From positions 30,708,476 to 30,772,475 of the forward strand of contig JAOWCC010000019.1 in assembly GCA_030867875.1 (NCBI GenBank): 64,000 nt of DNA. Direction: 5' to 3'. A program made the translations under genes and the position numbers. The notes below the pieces were generated by a model. The model was not told the DNA's origin, searched no databases, and saw nothing but the letters and a program-made list of their open reading frames with translations. This DNA is from Actinernus sp. WN-2022. Its lineage: Eukaryota; Cnidaria; Anthozoa; Actiniaria; Actinernidae. Position 1 is the first letter of the stretch, and each line of letters begins with the position of its first letter. Shown piece by piece: positions 21,102 to 35,644 of the stretch.

Positions 21102-21425
21102 CAACAGGTGTGTTAGACGCTAGCTAGGTCATAGCGAGTGTTGGGTAGTGCCATGCAACTTGCATGGTAGTGATCCTGGGTGTGTGGTTATTTTCCACCT
21201 ACTAAGGCTCAAGTGGAATTTTGGAGCACTTCCCGTGGAAATAAGTGGCGTAAACATCAGTCGAGAAAGTTTCTCCTTGAAACGATTGTTATTTTGCATC
21301 CAAGTGCATGGAATGTCATCACAAGCTCGCGAACTGACAGCCATCCGCAGTTCATGCCGCATGGCAGTTGTCGCGTCGAGTACAGAAACCATGGTTTTAA
21401 CTCTGCCACATCACTCCATGCATTG
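21102..21425 (+). repeat. Core-specific 325-bp segment of the satellite unit
   Basis: This segment follows the dyad in every core unit but is absent from all flanking relatives, where the dyad is followed directly by a 170-bp subrepeat. It has a different base composition (fewer poly-C and poly-G runs) and a perfect 8+1+8 palindrome CCATGCAACTTGCATGG at 21151-21167. Both strands are open for 80-100 codons (minus 87, plus 104 and 82 codons), but the three frames overlap and none shows a known domain. It looks like captured foreign sequence. Confidence 0.65.
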
Positions 21426-24400
21426 TGATTTGAAGCTGCAACCTCATTCTAGCCACTTCTAAATGGGGGAGGGCTCCATTATGAACGGTAAATGCATAGG
21501 ATTTTCCACCCCTCCCCCCTCAGTTTTGCAAGGTTCGCATTTCTTACCCCAAATTGGCAACCAATATGTTGTGTTCGTCGTGTTTACTACCAAAACTACG
21601 ATTTTAAAGATGAAACGTCATTCAAGCCAATTCTAATGGGGAGGGCACCGTTATTAATAGTAAATGCATAGGATTTTCAACCCCTCCCCCCTCAGTTTTG
21701 CAAGGTTCGCATTTCTTACCCCAAATTTGCAACCAATATGTTGTGTTCGTCGTGTTTACTACCAAAACTATGATTTTAAAGATGAAACGTCATTCAAGCC
21801 AATTCTAATGGGGAGGGCACCGTTATTAACGGTAAATGCATAGGGTTTTCAACCCCTCCCCCTCAGTTTTGCAAGGTTCGCATTTCTTACCCCAAATTTG
21901 CAACCAATATGTTGTGTTCGTCGTGTTTACCACCCAAACTAAGATTTTAACACTGCAACGTTATTTAATCCAGTTCTGGACTCGGATATAGCAAATGAAA
22001 CTGTCCCAGCATGCTTTGCGGCCAAATTGGAAAGGGCGATGGATTTTTACGGGTAGAAAGGAACATCGTAGAGACATGGGGTTTTCACCAAAATGGAAAC
22101 CATGCAAAACTGCAGGGGGTCTTCTTCATTTGGTTGATATTGAAGTTCAAGGGGGGAAATGACAGGCAAATCAAAATTTGAAAACGGCTTAACCCCCCCT
22201 GAACTTCATTTGCGCAAATAACACACCCAAAATTTAATCTAGTTGGGCGAAAATACATAAGATAGGCTGTTTTTTATGCCGTCAACCAGACGCTAGATAC
22301 CGAACATTAATTATTTATTTAATTAATTAATTAATTAATTATTTAATGATCGTATTATTTCTATGATTATCGTTAGGAACTAGTGGATACCGCTAACGAT
22401 AATCCAACAGGTGTGTTAGACGCTAGCTAGGTCATAGCGAGTGTTGGGTAGTGCCATGCAACTTGCATGGTAGTGATCCTGGGTGTGTGGTTATTTTCCA
22501 CCTACTAAGGCTCAAGTGGAATTTTGGAGCACTTCCCGTGGAAATAAGTGGCGTAAACATCAGTCGAGAAAGTTTCTCCTTGAAACGATTGTTATTTTGC
22601 ATCCAAGTGCATGGAATGTCATCACAAGCTCGCGAACTGACAGCCATCCGCAGTTCATGCCGCATGGCAGTTGTCGCGTCGAGTACAGAAACCATGGTTT
22701 TAACTCTGCCACATCACTCCATGCATTGTGATTTGAAGCTGCAACCTCATTCTAGCCACTTCTAAATGGGGGAGGGCTCCATTATGAACGGTAAATGCAT
22801 AGGATTTTCCACCCCTCCCCCCTCAGTTTTGCAAGGTTCGCATTTCTTACCCCAAATTGGCAACCAATATGTTGTGTTCGTCGTGTTTACTACCAAAACT
22901 ACGATTTTAAAGATGAAACGTCATTCAAGCCAATTCTAATGGGGAGGGCACCGTTATTAATAGTAAATGCATAGGATTTTCAACCCCTCCCCCCTCAGTT
23001 TTGCAAGGTTCGCATTTCTTACCCCAAATTTGCAACCAATATGTTGTGTTCGTCGTGTTTACTACCAAAACTATGATTTTAAAGATGAAACGTCATTCAA
23101 GCCAATTCTAATGGGGAGGGCACCGTTATTAACGGTAAATGCATAGGGTTTTCAACCCCTCCCCCTCAGTTTTGCAAGGTTCGCATTTCTTACCCCAAAT
23201 TTGCAACCAATATGTTGTGTTCGTCGTGTTTACCACCCAAACTAAGATTTTAACACTGCAACGTTATTTAATCCAGTTCTGGACTCGGATATAGCAAATG
23301 AAACTGTCCCAGCATGCTTTGCGGCCAAATTGGAAAGGGCGATGGATTTTTACGGGTAGAAAGGAACATCGTAGAGACATGGGGTTTTCACCAAAATGGA
23401 AACCATGCAAAACTGCAGGGGGTCTTCTTCATTTGGTTGATATTGAAGTTCAAGGGGGGAAATGACAGGCAAATCAAAATTTGAAAACGGCTTAACCCCC
23501 CCTGAACTTCATTTGCGCAAATAACACACCCAAAATTTAATCTAGTTGGGCGAAAATACATAAGATAGGCTGTTTTTTATGCCGTCAACCAGACGCTAGA
23601 TACCGAACATTAATTATTTATTTAATTAATTAATTAATTAATTATTTAATGATCGTATTATTTCTATGATTATCGTTAGGAACTAGTGGATACCGCTAAC
23701 GATAATCCAACAGGTGTGTTAGACGCTAGCTAGGTCATAGCGAGTGTTGGGTAGTGCCATGCAACTTGCATGGTAGTGATCCTGGGTGTGTGGTTATTTT
23801 CCACCTACTAAGGCTCAAGTGGAATTTTGGAGCACTTCCCGTGGAAATAAGTGGCGTAAACATCAGTCGAGAAAGTTTCTCCTTGAAACGATTGTTATTT
23901 TGCATCCAAGTGCATGGAATGTCATCACAAGCTCGCGAACTGACAGCCATCCGCAGTTCATGCCGCATGGCAGTTGTCGCGTCGAGTACAGAAACCATGG
24001 TTTTAACTCTGCCACATCACTCCATGCATTGTGATTTGAAGCTGCAACCTCATTCTAGCCACTTCTAAATGGGGGAGGGCTCCATTATGAACGGTAAATG
24101 CATAGGATTTTCCACCCCTCCCCCCTCAGTTTTGCAAGGTTCGCATTTCTTACCCCAAATTGGCAACCAATATGTTGTGTTCGTCGTGTTTACTACCAAA
24201 ACTACGATTTTAAAGATGAAACGTCATTCAAGCCAATTCTAATGGGGAGGGCACCGTTATTAATAGTAAATGCATAGGATTTTCAACCCCTCCCCCCTCA
24301 GTTTTGCAAGGTTCGCATTTCTTACCCCAAATTTGCAACCAATATGTTGTGTTCGTCGTGTTTACTACCAAAACTATGATTTTAAAGATGAAACGTCATT

Positions 24401-27400
24401 CAAGCCAATTCTAATGGGGAGGGCACCGTTATTAACGGTAAATGCATAGGGTTTTCAACCCCTCCCCCTCAGTTTTGCAAGGTTCGCATTTCTTACCCCA
24501 AATTTGCAACCAATATGTTGTGTTCGTCGTGTTTACCACCCAAACTAAGATTTTAACACTGCAACGTTATTTAATCCAGTTCTGGACTCGGATATAGCAA
24601 ATGAAACTGTCCCAGCATGCTTTGCGGCCAAATTGGAAAGGGCGATGGATTTTTACGGGTAGAAAGGAACATCGTAGAGACATGGGGTTTTCACCAAAAT
24701 GGAAACCATGCAAAACTGCAGGGGGTCTTCTTCATTTGGTTGATATTGAAGTTCAAGGGGGGAAATGACAGGCAAATCAAAATTTGAAAACGGCTTAACC
24801 CCCCCTGAACTTCATTTGCGCAAATAACACACCCAAAATTTAATCTAGTTGGGCGAAAATACATAAGATAGGCTGTTTTTTATGCCGTCAACCAGACGCT
24901 AGATACCGAACATTAATTATTTATTTAATTAATTAATTAATTAATTATTTAATGATCGTATTATTTCTATGATTATCGTTAGGAACTAGTGGATACCGCT
25001 AACGATAATCCAACAGGTGTGTTAGACGCTAGCTAGGTCATAGCGAGTGTTGGGTAGTGCCATGCAACTTGCATGGTAGTGATCCTGGGTGTGTGGTTAT
25101 TTTCCACCTACTAAGGCTCAAGTGGAATTTTGGAGCACTTCCCGTGGAAATAAGTGGCGTAAACATCAGTCGAGAAAGTTTCTCCTTGAAACGATTGTTA
25201 TTTTGCATCCAAGTGCATGGAATGTCATCACAAGCTCGCGAACTGACAGCCATCCGCAGTTCATGCCGCATGGCAGTTGTCGCGTCGAGTACAGAAACCA
25301 TGGTTTTAACTCTGCCACATCACTCCATGCATTGTGATTTGAAGCTGCAACCTCATTCTAGCCACTTCTAAATGGGGGAGGGCTCCATTATGAACGGTAA
25401 ATGCATAGGATTTTCCACCCCTCCCCCCTCAGTTTTGCAAGGTTCGCATTTCTTACCCCAAATTGGCAACCAATATGTTGTGTTCGTCGTGTTTACTACC
25501 AAAACTACGATTTTAAAGATGAAACGTCATTCAAGCCAATTCTAATGGGGAGGGCACCGTTATTAATAGTAAATGCATAGGATTTTCAACCCCTCCCCCC
25601 TCAGTTTTGCAAGGTTCGCATTTCTTACCCCAAATTTGCAACCAATATGTTGTGTTCGTCGTGTTTACTACCAAAACTATGATTTTAAAGATGAAACGTC
25701 ATTCAAGCCAATTCTAATGGGGAGGGCACCGTTATTAACGGTAAATGCATAGGGTTTTCAACCCCTCCCCCTCAGTTTTGCAAGGTTCGCATTTCTTACC
25801 CCAAATTTGCAACCAATATGTTGTGTTCGTCGTGTTTACCACCCAAACTAAGATTTTAACACTGCAACGTTATTTAATCCAGTTCTGGACTCGGATATAG
25901 CAAATGAAACTGTCCCAGCATGCTTTGCGGCCAAATTGGAAAGGGCGATGGATTTTTACGGGTAGAAAGGAACATCGTAGAGACATGGGGTTTTCACCAA
26001 AATGGAAACCATGCAAAACTGCAGGGGGTCTTCTTCATTTGGTTGATATTGAAGTTCAAGGGGGGAAATGACAGGCAAATCAAAATTTGAAAACGGCTTA
26101 ACCCCCCCTGAACTTCATTTGCGCAAATAACACACCCAAAATTTAATCTAGTTGGGCGAAAATACATAAGATAGGCTGTTTTTTATGCCGTCAACCAGAC
26201 GCTAGATACCGAACATTAATTATTTATTTAATTAATTAATTAATTAATTATTTAATGATCGTATTATTTCTATGATTATCGTTAGGAACTAGTGGATACC
26301 GCTAACGATAATCCAACAGGTGTGTTAGACGCTAGCTAGGTCATAGCGAGTGTTGGGTAGTGCCATGCAACTTGCATGGTAGTGATCCTGGGTGTGTGGT
26401 TATTTTCCACCTACTAAGGCTCAAGTGGAATTTTGGAGCACTTCCCGTGGAAATAAGTGGCGTAAACATCAGTCGAGAAAGTTTCTCCTTGAAACGATTG
26501 TTATTTTGCATCCAAGTGCATGGAATGTCATCACAAGCTCGCGAACTGACAGCCATCCGCAGTTCATGCCGCATGGCAGTTGTCGCGTCGAGTACAGAAA
26601 CCATGGTTTTAACTCTGCCACATCACTCCATGCATTGTGATTTGAAGCTGCAACCTCATTCTAGCCACTTCTAAATGGGGGAGGGCTCCATTATGAACGG
26701 TAAATGCATAGGATTTTCCACCCCTCCCCCCTCAGTTTTGCAAGGTTCGCATTTCTTACCCCAAATTGGCAACCAATATGTTGTGTTCGTCGTGTTTACT
26801 ACCAAAACTACGATTTTAAAGATGAAACGTCATTCAAGCCAATTCTAATGGGGAGGGCACCGTTATTAATAGTAAATGCATAGGATTTTCAACCCCTCCC
26901 CCCTCAGTTTTGCAAGGTTCGCATTTCTTACCCCAAATTTGCAACCAATATGTTGTGTTCGTCGTGTTTACTACCAAAACTATGATTTTAAAGATGAAAC
27001 GTCATTCAAGCCAATTCTAATGGGGAGGGCACCGTTATTAACGGTAAATGCATAGGGTTTTCAACCCCTCCCCCTCAGTTTTGCAAGGTTCGCATTTCTT
27101 ACCCCAAATTTGCAACCAATATGTTGTGTTCGTCGTGTTTACCACCCAAACTAAGATTTTAACACTGCAACGTTATTTAATCCAGTTCTGGACTCGGATA
27201 TAGCAAATGAAACTGTCCCAGCATGCTTTGCGGCCAAATTGGAAAGGGCGATGGATTTTTACGGGTAGAAAGGAACATCGTAGAGACATGGGGTTTTCAC
27301 CAAAATGGAAACCATGCAAAACTGCAGGGGGTCTTCTTCATTTGGTTGATATTGAAGTTCAAGGGGGGAAATGACAGGCAAATCAAAATTTGAAAACGGC

Positions 27401-30400
27401 TTAACCCCCCCTGAACTTCATTTGCGCAAATAACACACCCAAAATTTAATCTAGTTGGGCGAAAATACATAAGATAGGCTGTTTTTTATGCCGTCAACCA
27501 GACGCTAGATACCGAACATTAATTATTTATTTAATTAATTAATTAATTAATTATTTAATGATCGTATTATTTCTATGATTATCGTTAGGAACTAGTGGAT
27601 ACCGCTAACGATAATCCAACAGGTGTGTTAGACGCTAGCTAGGTCATAGCGAGTGTTGGGTAGTGCCATGCAACTTGCATGGTAGTGATCCTGGGTGTGT
27701 GGTTATTTTCCACCTACTAAGGCTCAAGTGGAATTTTGGAGCACTTCCCGTGGAAATAAGTGGCGTAAACATCAGTCGAGAAAGTTTCTCCTTGAAACGA
27801 TTGTTATTTTGCATCCAAGTGCATGGAATGTCATCACAAGCTCGCGAACTGACAGCCATCCGCAGTTCATGCCGCATGGCAGTTGTCGCGTCGAGTACAG
27901 AAACCATGGTTTTAACTCTGCCACATCACTCCATGCATTGTGATTTGAAGCTGCAACCTCATTCTAGCCACTTCTAAATGGGGGAGGGCTCCATTATGAA
28001 CGGTAAATGCATAGGATTTTCCACCCCTCCCCCCTCAGTTTTGCAAGGTTCGCATTTCTTACCCCAAATTGGCAACCAATATGTTGTGTTCGTCGTGTTT
28101 ACTACCAAAACTACGATTTTAAAGATGAAACGTCATTCAAGCCAATTCTAATGGGGAGGGCACCGTTATTAATAGTAAATGCATAGGATTTTCAACCCCT
28201 CCCCCCTCAGTTTTGCAAGGTTCGCATTTCTTACCCCAAATTTGCAACCAATATGTTGTGTTCGTCGTGTTTACTACCAAAACTATGATTTTAAAGATGA
28301 AACGTCATTCAAGCCAATTCTAATGGGGAGGGCACCGTTATTAACGGTAAATGCATAGGGTTTTCAACCCCTCCCCCTCAGTTTTGCAAGGTTCGCATTT
28401 CTTACCCCAAATTTGCAACCAATATGTTGTGTTCGTCGTGTTTACCACCCAAACTAAGATTTTAACACTGCAACGTTATTTAATCCAGTTCTGGACTCGG
28501 ATATAGCAAATGAAACTGTCCCAGCATGCTTTGCGGCCAAATTGGAAAGGGCGATGGATTTTTACGGGTAGAAAGGAACATCGTAGAGACATGGGGTTTT
28601 CACCAAAATGGAAACCATGCAAAACTGCAGGGGGTCTTCTTCATTTGGTTGATATTGAAGTTCAAGGGGGGAAATGACAGGCAAATCAAAATTTGAAAAC
28701 GGCTTAACCCCCCCTGAACTTCATTTGCGCAAATAACACACCCAAAATTTAATCTAGTTGGGCGAAAATACATAAGATAGGCTGTTTTTTATGCCGTCAA
28801 CCAGACGCTAGATACCGAACATTAATTATTTATTTAATTAATTAATTAATTAATTATTTAATGATCGTATTATTTCTATGATTATCGTTAGGAACTAGTG
28901 GATACCGCTAACGATAATCCAACAGGTGTGTTAGACGCTAGCTAGGTCATAGCGAGTGTTGGGTAGTGCCATGCAACTTGCATGGTAGTGATCCTGGGTG
29001 TGTGGTTATTTTCCACCTACTAAGGCTCAAGTGGAATTTTGGAGCACTTCCCGTGGAAATAAGTGGCGTAAACATCAGTCGAGAAAGTTTCTCCTTGAAA
29101 CGATTGTTATTTTGCATCCAAGTGCATGGAATGTCATCACAAGCTCGCGAACTGACAGCCATCCGCAGTTCATGCCGCATGGCAGTTGTCGCGTCGAGTA
29201 CAGAAACCATGGTTTTAACTCTGCCACATCACTCCATGCATTGTGATTTGAAGCTGCAACCTCATTCTAGCCACTTCTAAATGGGGGAGGGCTCCATTAT
29301 GAACGGTAAATGCATAGGATTTTCCACCCCTCCCCCCTCAGTTTTGCAAGGTTCGCATTTCTTACCCCAAATTGGCAACCAATATGTTGTGTTCGTCGTG
29401 TTTACTACCAAAACTACGATTTTAAAGATGAAACGTCATTCAAGCCAATTCTAATGGGGAGGGCACCGTTATTAATAGTAAATGCATAGGATTTTCAACC
29501 CCTCCCCCCTCAGTTTTGCAAGGTTCGCATTTCTTACCCCAAATTTGCAACCAATATGTTGTGTTCGTCGTGTTTACTACCAAAACTATGATTTTAAAGA
29601 TGAAACGTCATTCAAGCCAATTCTAATGGGGAGGGCACCGTTATTAACGGTAAATGCATAGGGTTTTCAACCCCTCCCCCTCAGTTTTGCAAGGTTCGCA
29701 TTTCTTACCCCAAATTTGCAACCAATATGTTGTGTTCGTCGTGTTTACCACCCAAACTAAGATTTTAACACTGCAACGTTATTTAATCCAGTTCTGGACT
29801 CGGATATAGCAAATGAAACTGTCCCAGCATGCTTTGCGGCCAAATTGGAAAGGGCGATGGATTTTTACGGGTAGAAAGGAACATCGTAGAGACATGGGGT
29901 TTTCACCAAAATGGAAACCATGCAAAACTGCAGGGGGTCTTCTTCATTTGGTTGATATTGAAGTTCAAGGGGGGAAATGACAGGCAAATCAAAATTTGAA
30001 AACGGCTTAACCCCCCCTGAACTTCATTTGCGCAAATAACACACCCAAAATTTAATCTAGTTGGGCGAAAATACATAAGATAGGCTGTTTTTTATGCCGT
30101 CAACCAGACGCTAGATACCGAACATTAATTATTTATTTAATTAATTAATTAATTAATTATTTAATGATCGTATTATTTCTATGATTATCGTTAGGAACTA
30201 GTGGATACCGCTAACGATAATCCAACAGGTGTGTTAGACGCTAGCTAGGTCATAGCGAGTGTTGGGTAGTGCCATGCAACTTGCATGGTAGTGATCCTGG
30301 GTGTGTGGTTATTTTCCACCTACTAAGGCTCAAGTGGAATTTTGGAGCACTTCCCGTGGAAATAAGTGGCGTAAACATCAGTCGAGAAAGTTTCTCCTTG

Positions 30401-33400
30401 AAACGATTGTTATTTTGCATCCAAGTGCATGGAATGTCATCACAAGCTCGCGAACTGACAGCCATCCGCAGTTCATGCCGCATGGCAGTTGTCGCGTCGA
30501 GTACAGAAACCATGGTTTTAACTCTGCCACATCACTCCATGCATTGTGATTTGAAGCTGCAACCTCATTCTAGCCACTTCTAAATGGGGGAGGGCTCCAT
30601 TATGAACGGTAAATGCATAGGATTTTCCACCCCTCCCCCCTCAGTTTTGCAAGGTTCGCATTTCTTACCCCAAATTGGCAACCAATATGTTGTGTTCGTC
30701 GTGTTTACTACCAAAACTACGATTTTAAAGATGAAACGTCATTCAAGCCAATTCTAATGGGGAGGGCACCGTTATTAATAGTAAATGCATAGGATTTTCA
30801 ACCCCTCCCCCCTCAGTTTTGCAAGGTTCGCATTTCTTACCCCAAATTTGCAACCAATATGTTGTGTTCGTCGTGTTTACTACCAAAACTATGATTTTAA
30901 AGATGAAACGTCATTCAAGCCAATTCTAATGGGGAGGGCACCGTTATTAACGGTAAATGCATAGGGTTTTCAACCCCTCCCCCTCAGTTTTGCAAGGTTC
31001 GCATTTCTTACCCCAAATTTGCAACCAATATGTTGTGTTCGTCGTGTTTACCACCCAAACTAAGATTTTAACACTGCAACGTTATTTAATCCAGTTCTGG
31101 ACTCGGATATAGCAAATGAAACTGTCCCAGCATGCTTTGCGGCCAAATTGGAAAGGGCGATGGATTTTTACGGGTAGAAAGGAACATCGTAGAGACATGG
31201 GGTTTTCACCAAAATGGAAACCATGCAAAACTGCAGGGGGTCTTCTTCATTTGGTTGATATTGAAGTTCAAGGGGGGAAATGACAGGCAAATCAAAATTT
31301 GAAAACGGCTTAACCCCCCCTGAACTTCATTTGCGCAAATAACACACCCAAAATTTAATCTAGTTGGGCGAAAATACATAAGATAGGCTGTTTTTTATGC
31401 CGTCAACCAGACGCTAGATACCGAACATTAATTATTTATTTAATTAATTAATTAATTAATTATTTAATGATCGTATTATTTCTATGATTATCGTTAGGAA
31501 CTAGTGGATACCGCTAACGATAATCCAACAGGTGTGTTAGACGCTAGCTAGGTCATAGCGAGTGTTGGGTAGTGCCATGCAACTTGCATGGTAGTGATCC
31601 TGGGTGTGTGGTTATTTTCCACCTACTAAGGCTCAAGTGGAATTTTGGAGCACTTCCCGTGGAAATAAGTGGCGTAAACATCAGTCGAGAAAGTTTCTCC
31701 TTGAAACGATTGTTATTTTGCATCCAAGTGCATGGAATGTCATCACAAGCTCGCGAACTGACAGCCATCCGCAGTTCATGCCGCATGGCAGTTGTCGCGT
31801 CGAGTACAGAAACCATGGTTTTAACTCTGCCACATCACTCCATGCATTGTGATTTGAAGCTGCAACCTCATTCTAGCCACTTCTAAATGGGGGAGGGCTC
31901 CATTATGAACGGTAAATGCATAGGATTTTCCACCCCTCCCCCCTCAGTTTTGCAAGGTTCGCATTTCTTACCCCAAATTGGCAACCAATATGTTGTGTTC
32001 GTCGTGTTTACTACCAAAACTACGATTTTAAAGATGAAACGTCATTCAAGCCAATTCTAATGGGGAGGGCACCGTTATTAATAGTAAATGCATAGGATTT
32101 TCAACCCCTCCCCCCTCAGTTTTGCAAGGTTCGCATTTCTTACCCCAAATTTGCAACCAATATGTTGTGTTCGTCGTGTTTACTACCAAAACTATGATTT
32201 TAAAGATGAAACGTCATTCAAGCCAATTCTAATGGGGAGGGCACCGTTATTAACGGTAAATGCATAGGGTTTTCAACCCCTCCCCCTCAGTTTTGCAAGG
32301 TTCGCATTTCTTACCCCAAATTTGCAACCAATATGTTGTGTTCGTCGTGTTTACCACCCAAACTAAGATTTTAACACTGCAACGTTATTTAATCCAGTTC
32401 TGGACTCGGATATAGCAAATGAAACTGTCCCAGCATGCTTTGCGGCCAAATTGGAAAGGGCGATGGATTTTTACGGGTAGAAAGGAACATCGTAGAGACA
32501 TGGGGTTTTCACCAAAATGGAAACCATGCAAAACTGCAGGGGGTCTTCTTCATTTGGTTGATATTGAAGTTCAAGGGGGGAAATGACAGGCAAATCAAAA
32601 TTTGAAAACGGCTTAACCCCCCCTGAACTTCATTTGCGCAAATAACACACCCAAAATTTAATCTAGTTGGGCGAAAATACATAAGATAGGCTGTTTTTTA
32701 TGCCGTCAACCAGACGCTAGATACCGAACATTAATTATTTATTTAATTAATTAATTAATTAATTATTTAATGATCGTATTATTTCTATGATTATCGTTAG
32801 GAACTAGTGGATACCGCTAACGATAATCCAACAGGTGTGTTAGACGCTAGCTAGGTCATAGCGAGTGTTGGGTAGTGCCATGCAACTTGCATGGTAGTGA
32901 TCCTGGGTGTGTGGTTATTTTCCACCTACTAAGGCTCAAGTGGAATTTTGGAGCACTTCCCGTGGAAATAAGTGGCGTAAACATCAGTCGAGAAAGTTTC
33001 TCCTTGAAACGATTGTTATTTTGCATCCAAGTGCATGGAATGTCATCACAAGCTCGCGAACTGACAGCCATCCGCAGTTCATGCCGCATGGCAGTTGTCG
33101 CGTCGAGTACAGAAACCATGGTTTTAACTCTGCCACATCACTCCATGCATTGTGATTTGAAGCTGCAACCTCATTCTAGCCACTTCTAAATGGGGGAGGG
33201 CTCCATTATGAACGGTAAATGCATAGGATTTTCCACCCCTCCCCCCTCAGTTTTGCAAGGTTCGCATTTCTTACCCCAAATTGGCAACCAATATGTTGTG
33301 TTCGTCGTGTTTACTACCAAAACTACGATTTTAAAGATGAAACGTCATTCAAGCCAATTCTAATGGGGAGGGCACCGTTATTAATAGTAAATGCATAGGA

Positions 33401-34513
33401 TTTTCAACCCCTCCCCCCTCAGTTTTGCAAGGTTCGCATTTCTTACCCCAAATTTGCAACCAATATGTTGTGTTCGTCGTGTTTACTACCAAAACTATGA
33501 TTTTAAAGATGAAACGTCATTCAAGCCAATTCTAATGGGGAGGGCACCGTTATTAACGGTAAATGCATAGGGTTTTCAACCCCTCCCCCTCAGTTTTGCA
33601 AGGTTCGCATTTCTTACCCCAAATTTGCAACCAATATGTTGTGTTCGTCGTGTTTACCACCCAAACTAAGATTTTAACACTGCAACGTTATTTAATCCAG
33701 TTCTGGACTCGGATATAGCAAATGAAACTGTCCCAGCATGCTTTGCGGCCAAATTGGAAAGGGCGATGGATTTTTACGGGTAGAAAGGAACATCGTAGAG
33801 ACATGGGGTTTTCACCAAAATGGAAACCATGCAAAACTGCAGGGGGTCTTCTTCATTTGGTTGATATTGAAGTTCAAGGGGGGAAATGACAGGCAAATCA
33901 AAATTTGAAAACGGCTTAACCCCCCCTGAACTTCATTTGCGCAAATAACACACCCAAAATTTAATCTAGTTGGGCGAAAATACATAAGATAGGCTGTTTT
34001 TTATGCCGTCAACCAGACGCTAGATACCGAACATTAATTATTTATTTAATTAATTAATTAATTAATTATTTAATGATCGTATTATTTCTATGATTATCGT
34101 TAGGAACTAGTGGATACCGCTAACGATAATCCAACAGGTGTGTTAGACGCTAGCTAGGTCATAGCGAGTGTTGGGTAGTGCCATGCAACTTGCATGGTAG
34201 TGATCCTGGGTGTGTGGTTATTTTCCACCTACTAAGGCTCAAGTGGAATTTTGGAGCACTTCCCGTGGAAATAAGTGGCGTAAACATCAGTCGAGAAAGT
34301 TTCTCCTTGAAACGATTGTTATTTTGCATCCAAGTGCATGGAATGTCATCACAAGCTCGCGAACTGACAGCCATCCGCAGTTCATGCCGCATGGCAGTTG
34401 TCGCGTCGAGTACAGAAACCATGGTTTTAACTCTGCCACATCACTCCATGCATTGTGATTTGAAGCTGCAACCTCATTCTAGCCACTTCTAAATGGGGGA
34501 GGGCTCCATTATG

Positions 34514-35644
34514 AACGGTAAATGCATAGGATTTTCCACCCCTCCCCCCTCAGTTTTGCAAGGTTCGCATTTCTTACCCCAAATTTGCAACCAATATGTT
34601 GTGTTCGTCGTGTTTACTACCAAAACTATGATTTTAAAGATGAAACGTCATTCAAGCCAATTCTAATGGGGAGGGCACCGTTATTAACGGTAAATGCATA
34701 GGGTTTTCAACCCCTCCCCCTCAGTTTTGCAAGGTTCGCATTTCTTACCCCAAATTTGCAACCAATATGTTGTGTTCGTCGTGTTTACCACCCAAACTAA
34801 GATTTTAACACTGCAACGTTATTTAATCCAGTTCTGGACTCGGATATAGCAAATGAAACTGTCCCAGCATGCTTTGCGGCCAAATTGGAAAGGGCGATGG
34901 ATTTTTACGGGTAGAAAGGAACATCGTAGAGACATGGGGTTTTCACCAAAATGGAAACCATGCAAAACTGCAGGGGGTCTTCTTCATTTGGTTGATATTG
35001 AAGTTCAAGGGGGGAAATGACAGGCAAATCAAAATTTGAAAACGGCTTAACCCCCCCTGAACTTCATTTGCGCAAATAACACACCCAAAATTTAATCTAG
35101 TTGGGCGAAAATACATAAGATAGGCTGTTTTTTATGCCGTCAACCAGACGCTAGATACCGAACATTAATTATTTATTTAATTAATTAATTAATTAATTAT
35201 TTAATGATCGTATTATTTCTATGATTATCGTTAGGAACTAGTGGATACCGCTAACGATAATCCAACAGGTGTGTTAGACGCTAGCTAGGTCATAGCGAGT
35301 GTTGGGTAGTGCCATGCAACTTGCATGGTAGTGATCCTGGGTGTGTGGTTATTTTCCACCTACTAAGGCTCAAGTGGAATTTTGGAGCACTTCCCGTGGA
35401 AATAAGTGGCGTAAACATCAGTCGAGAAAGTTTCTCCTTGAAACGATTGTTATTTTGCATCCAAGTGCATGGAATGTCATCACAAGCTCGCGAACTGACA
35501 GCCATCCGCAGTTCATGCCGCATGGCAGTTGTCGCGTCGAGTACAGAAACCATGGTTTTAACTCTGCCACATCACTCCATGCATTGTGATTTGAAGCTGC
35601 AACCTCATTCTAGCCACTTCTAAATGGGGGAGGGCTCCATTATG
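34514..35644 (+). repeat. Twelfth satellite unit, 172-bp deletion
   Basis: This unit has two instead of three 172-bp subrepeats. Its first subrepeat starts like a (ATAGGATTTTCCACCCC) but carries the b variants from AAATTTGCAACC onward, so a and b were fused with no other change. That is what unequal exchange or slippage between neighbouring subrepeats gives. Confidence 0.9.
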
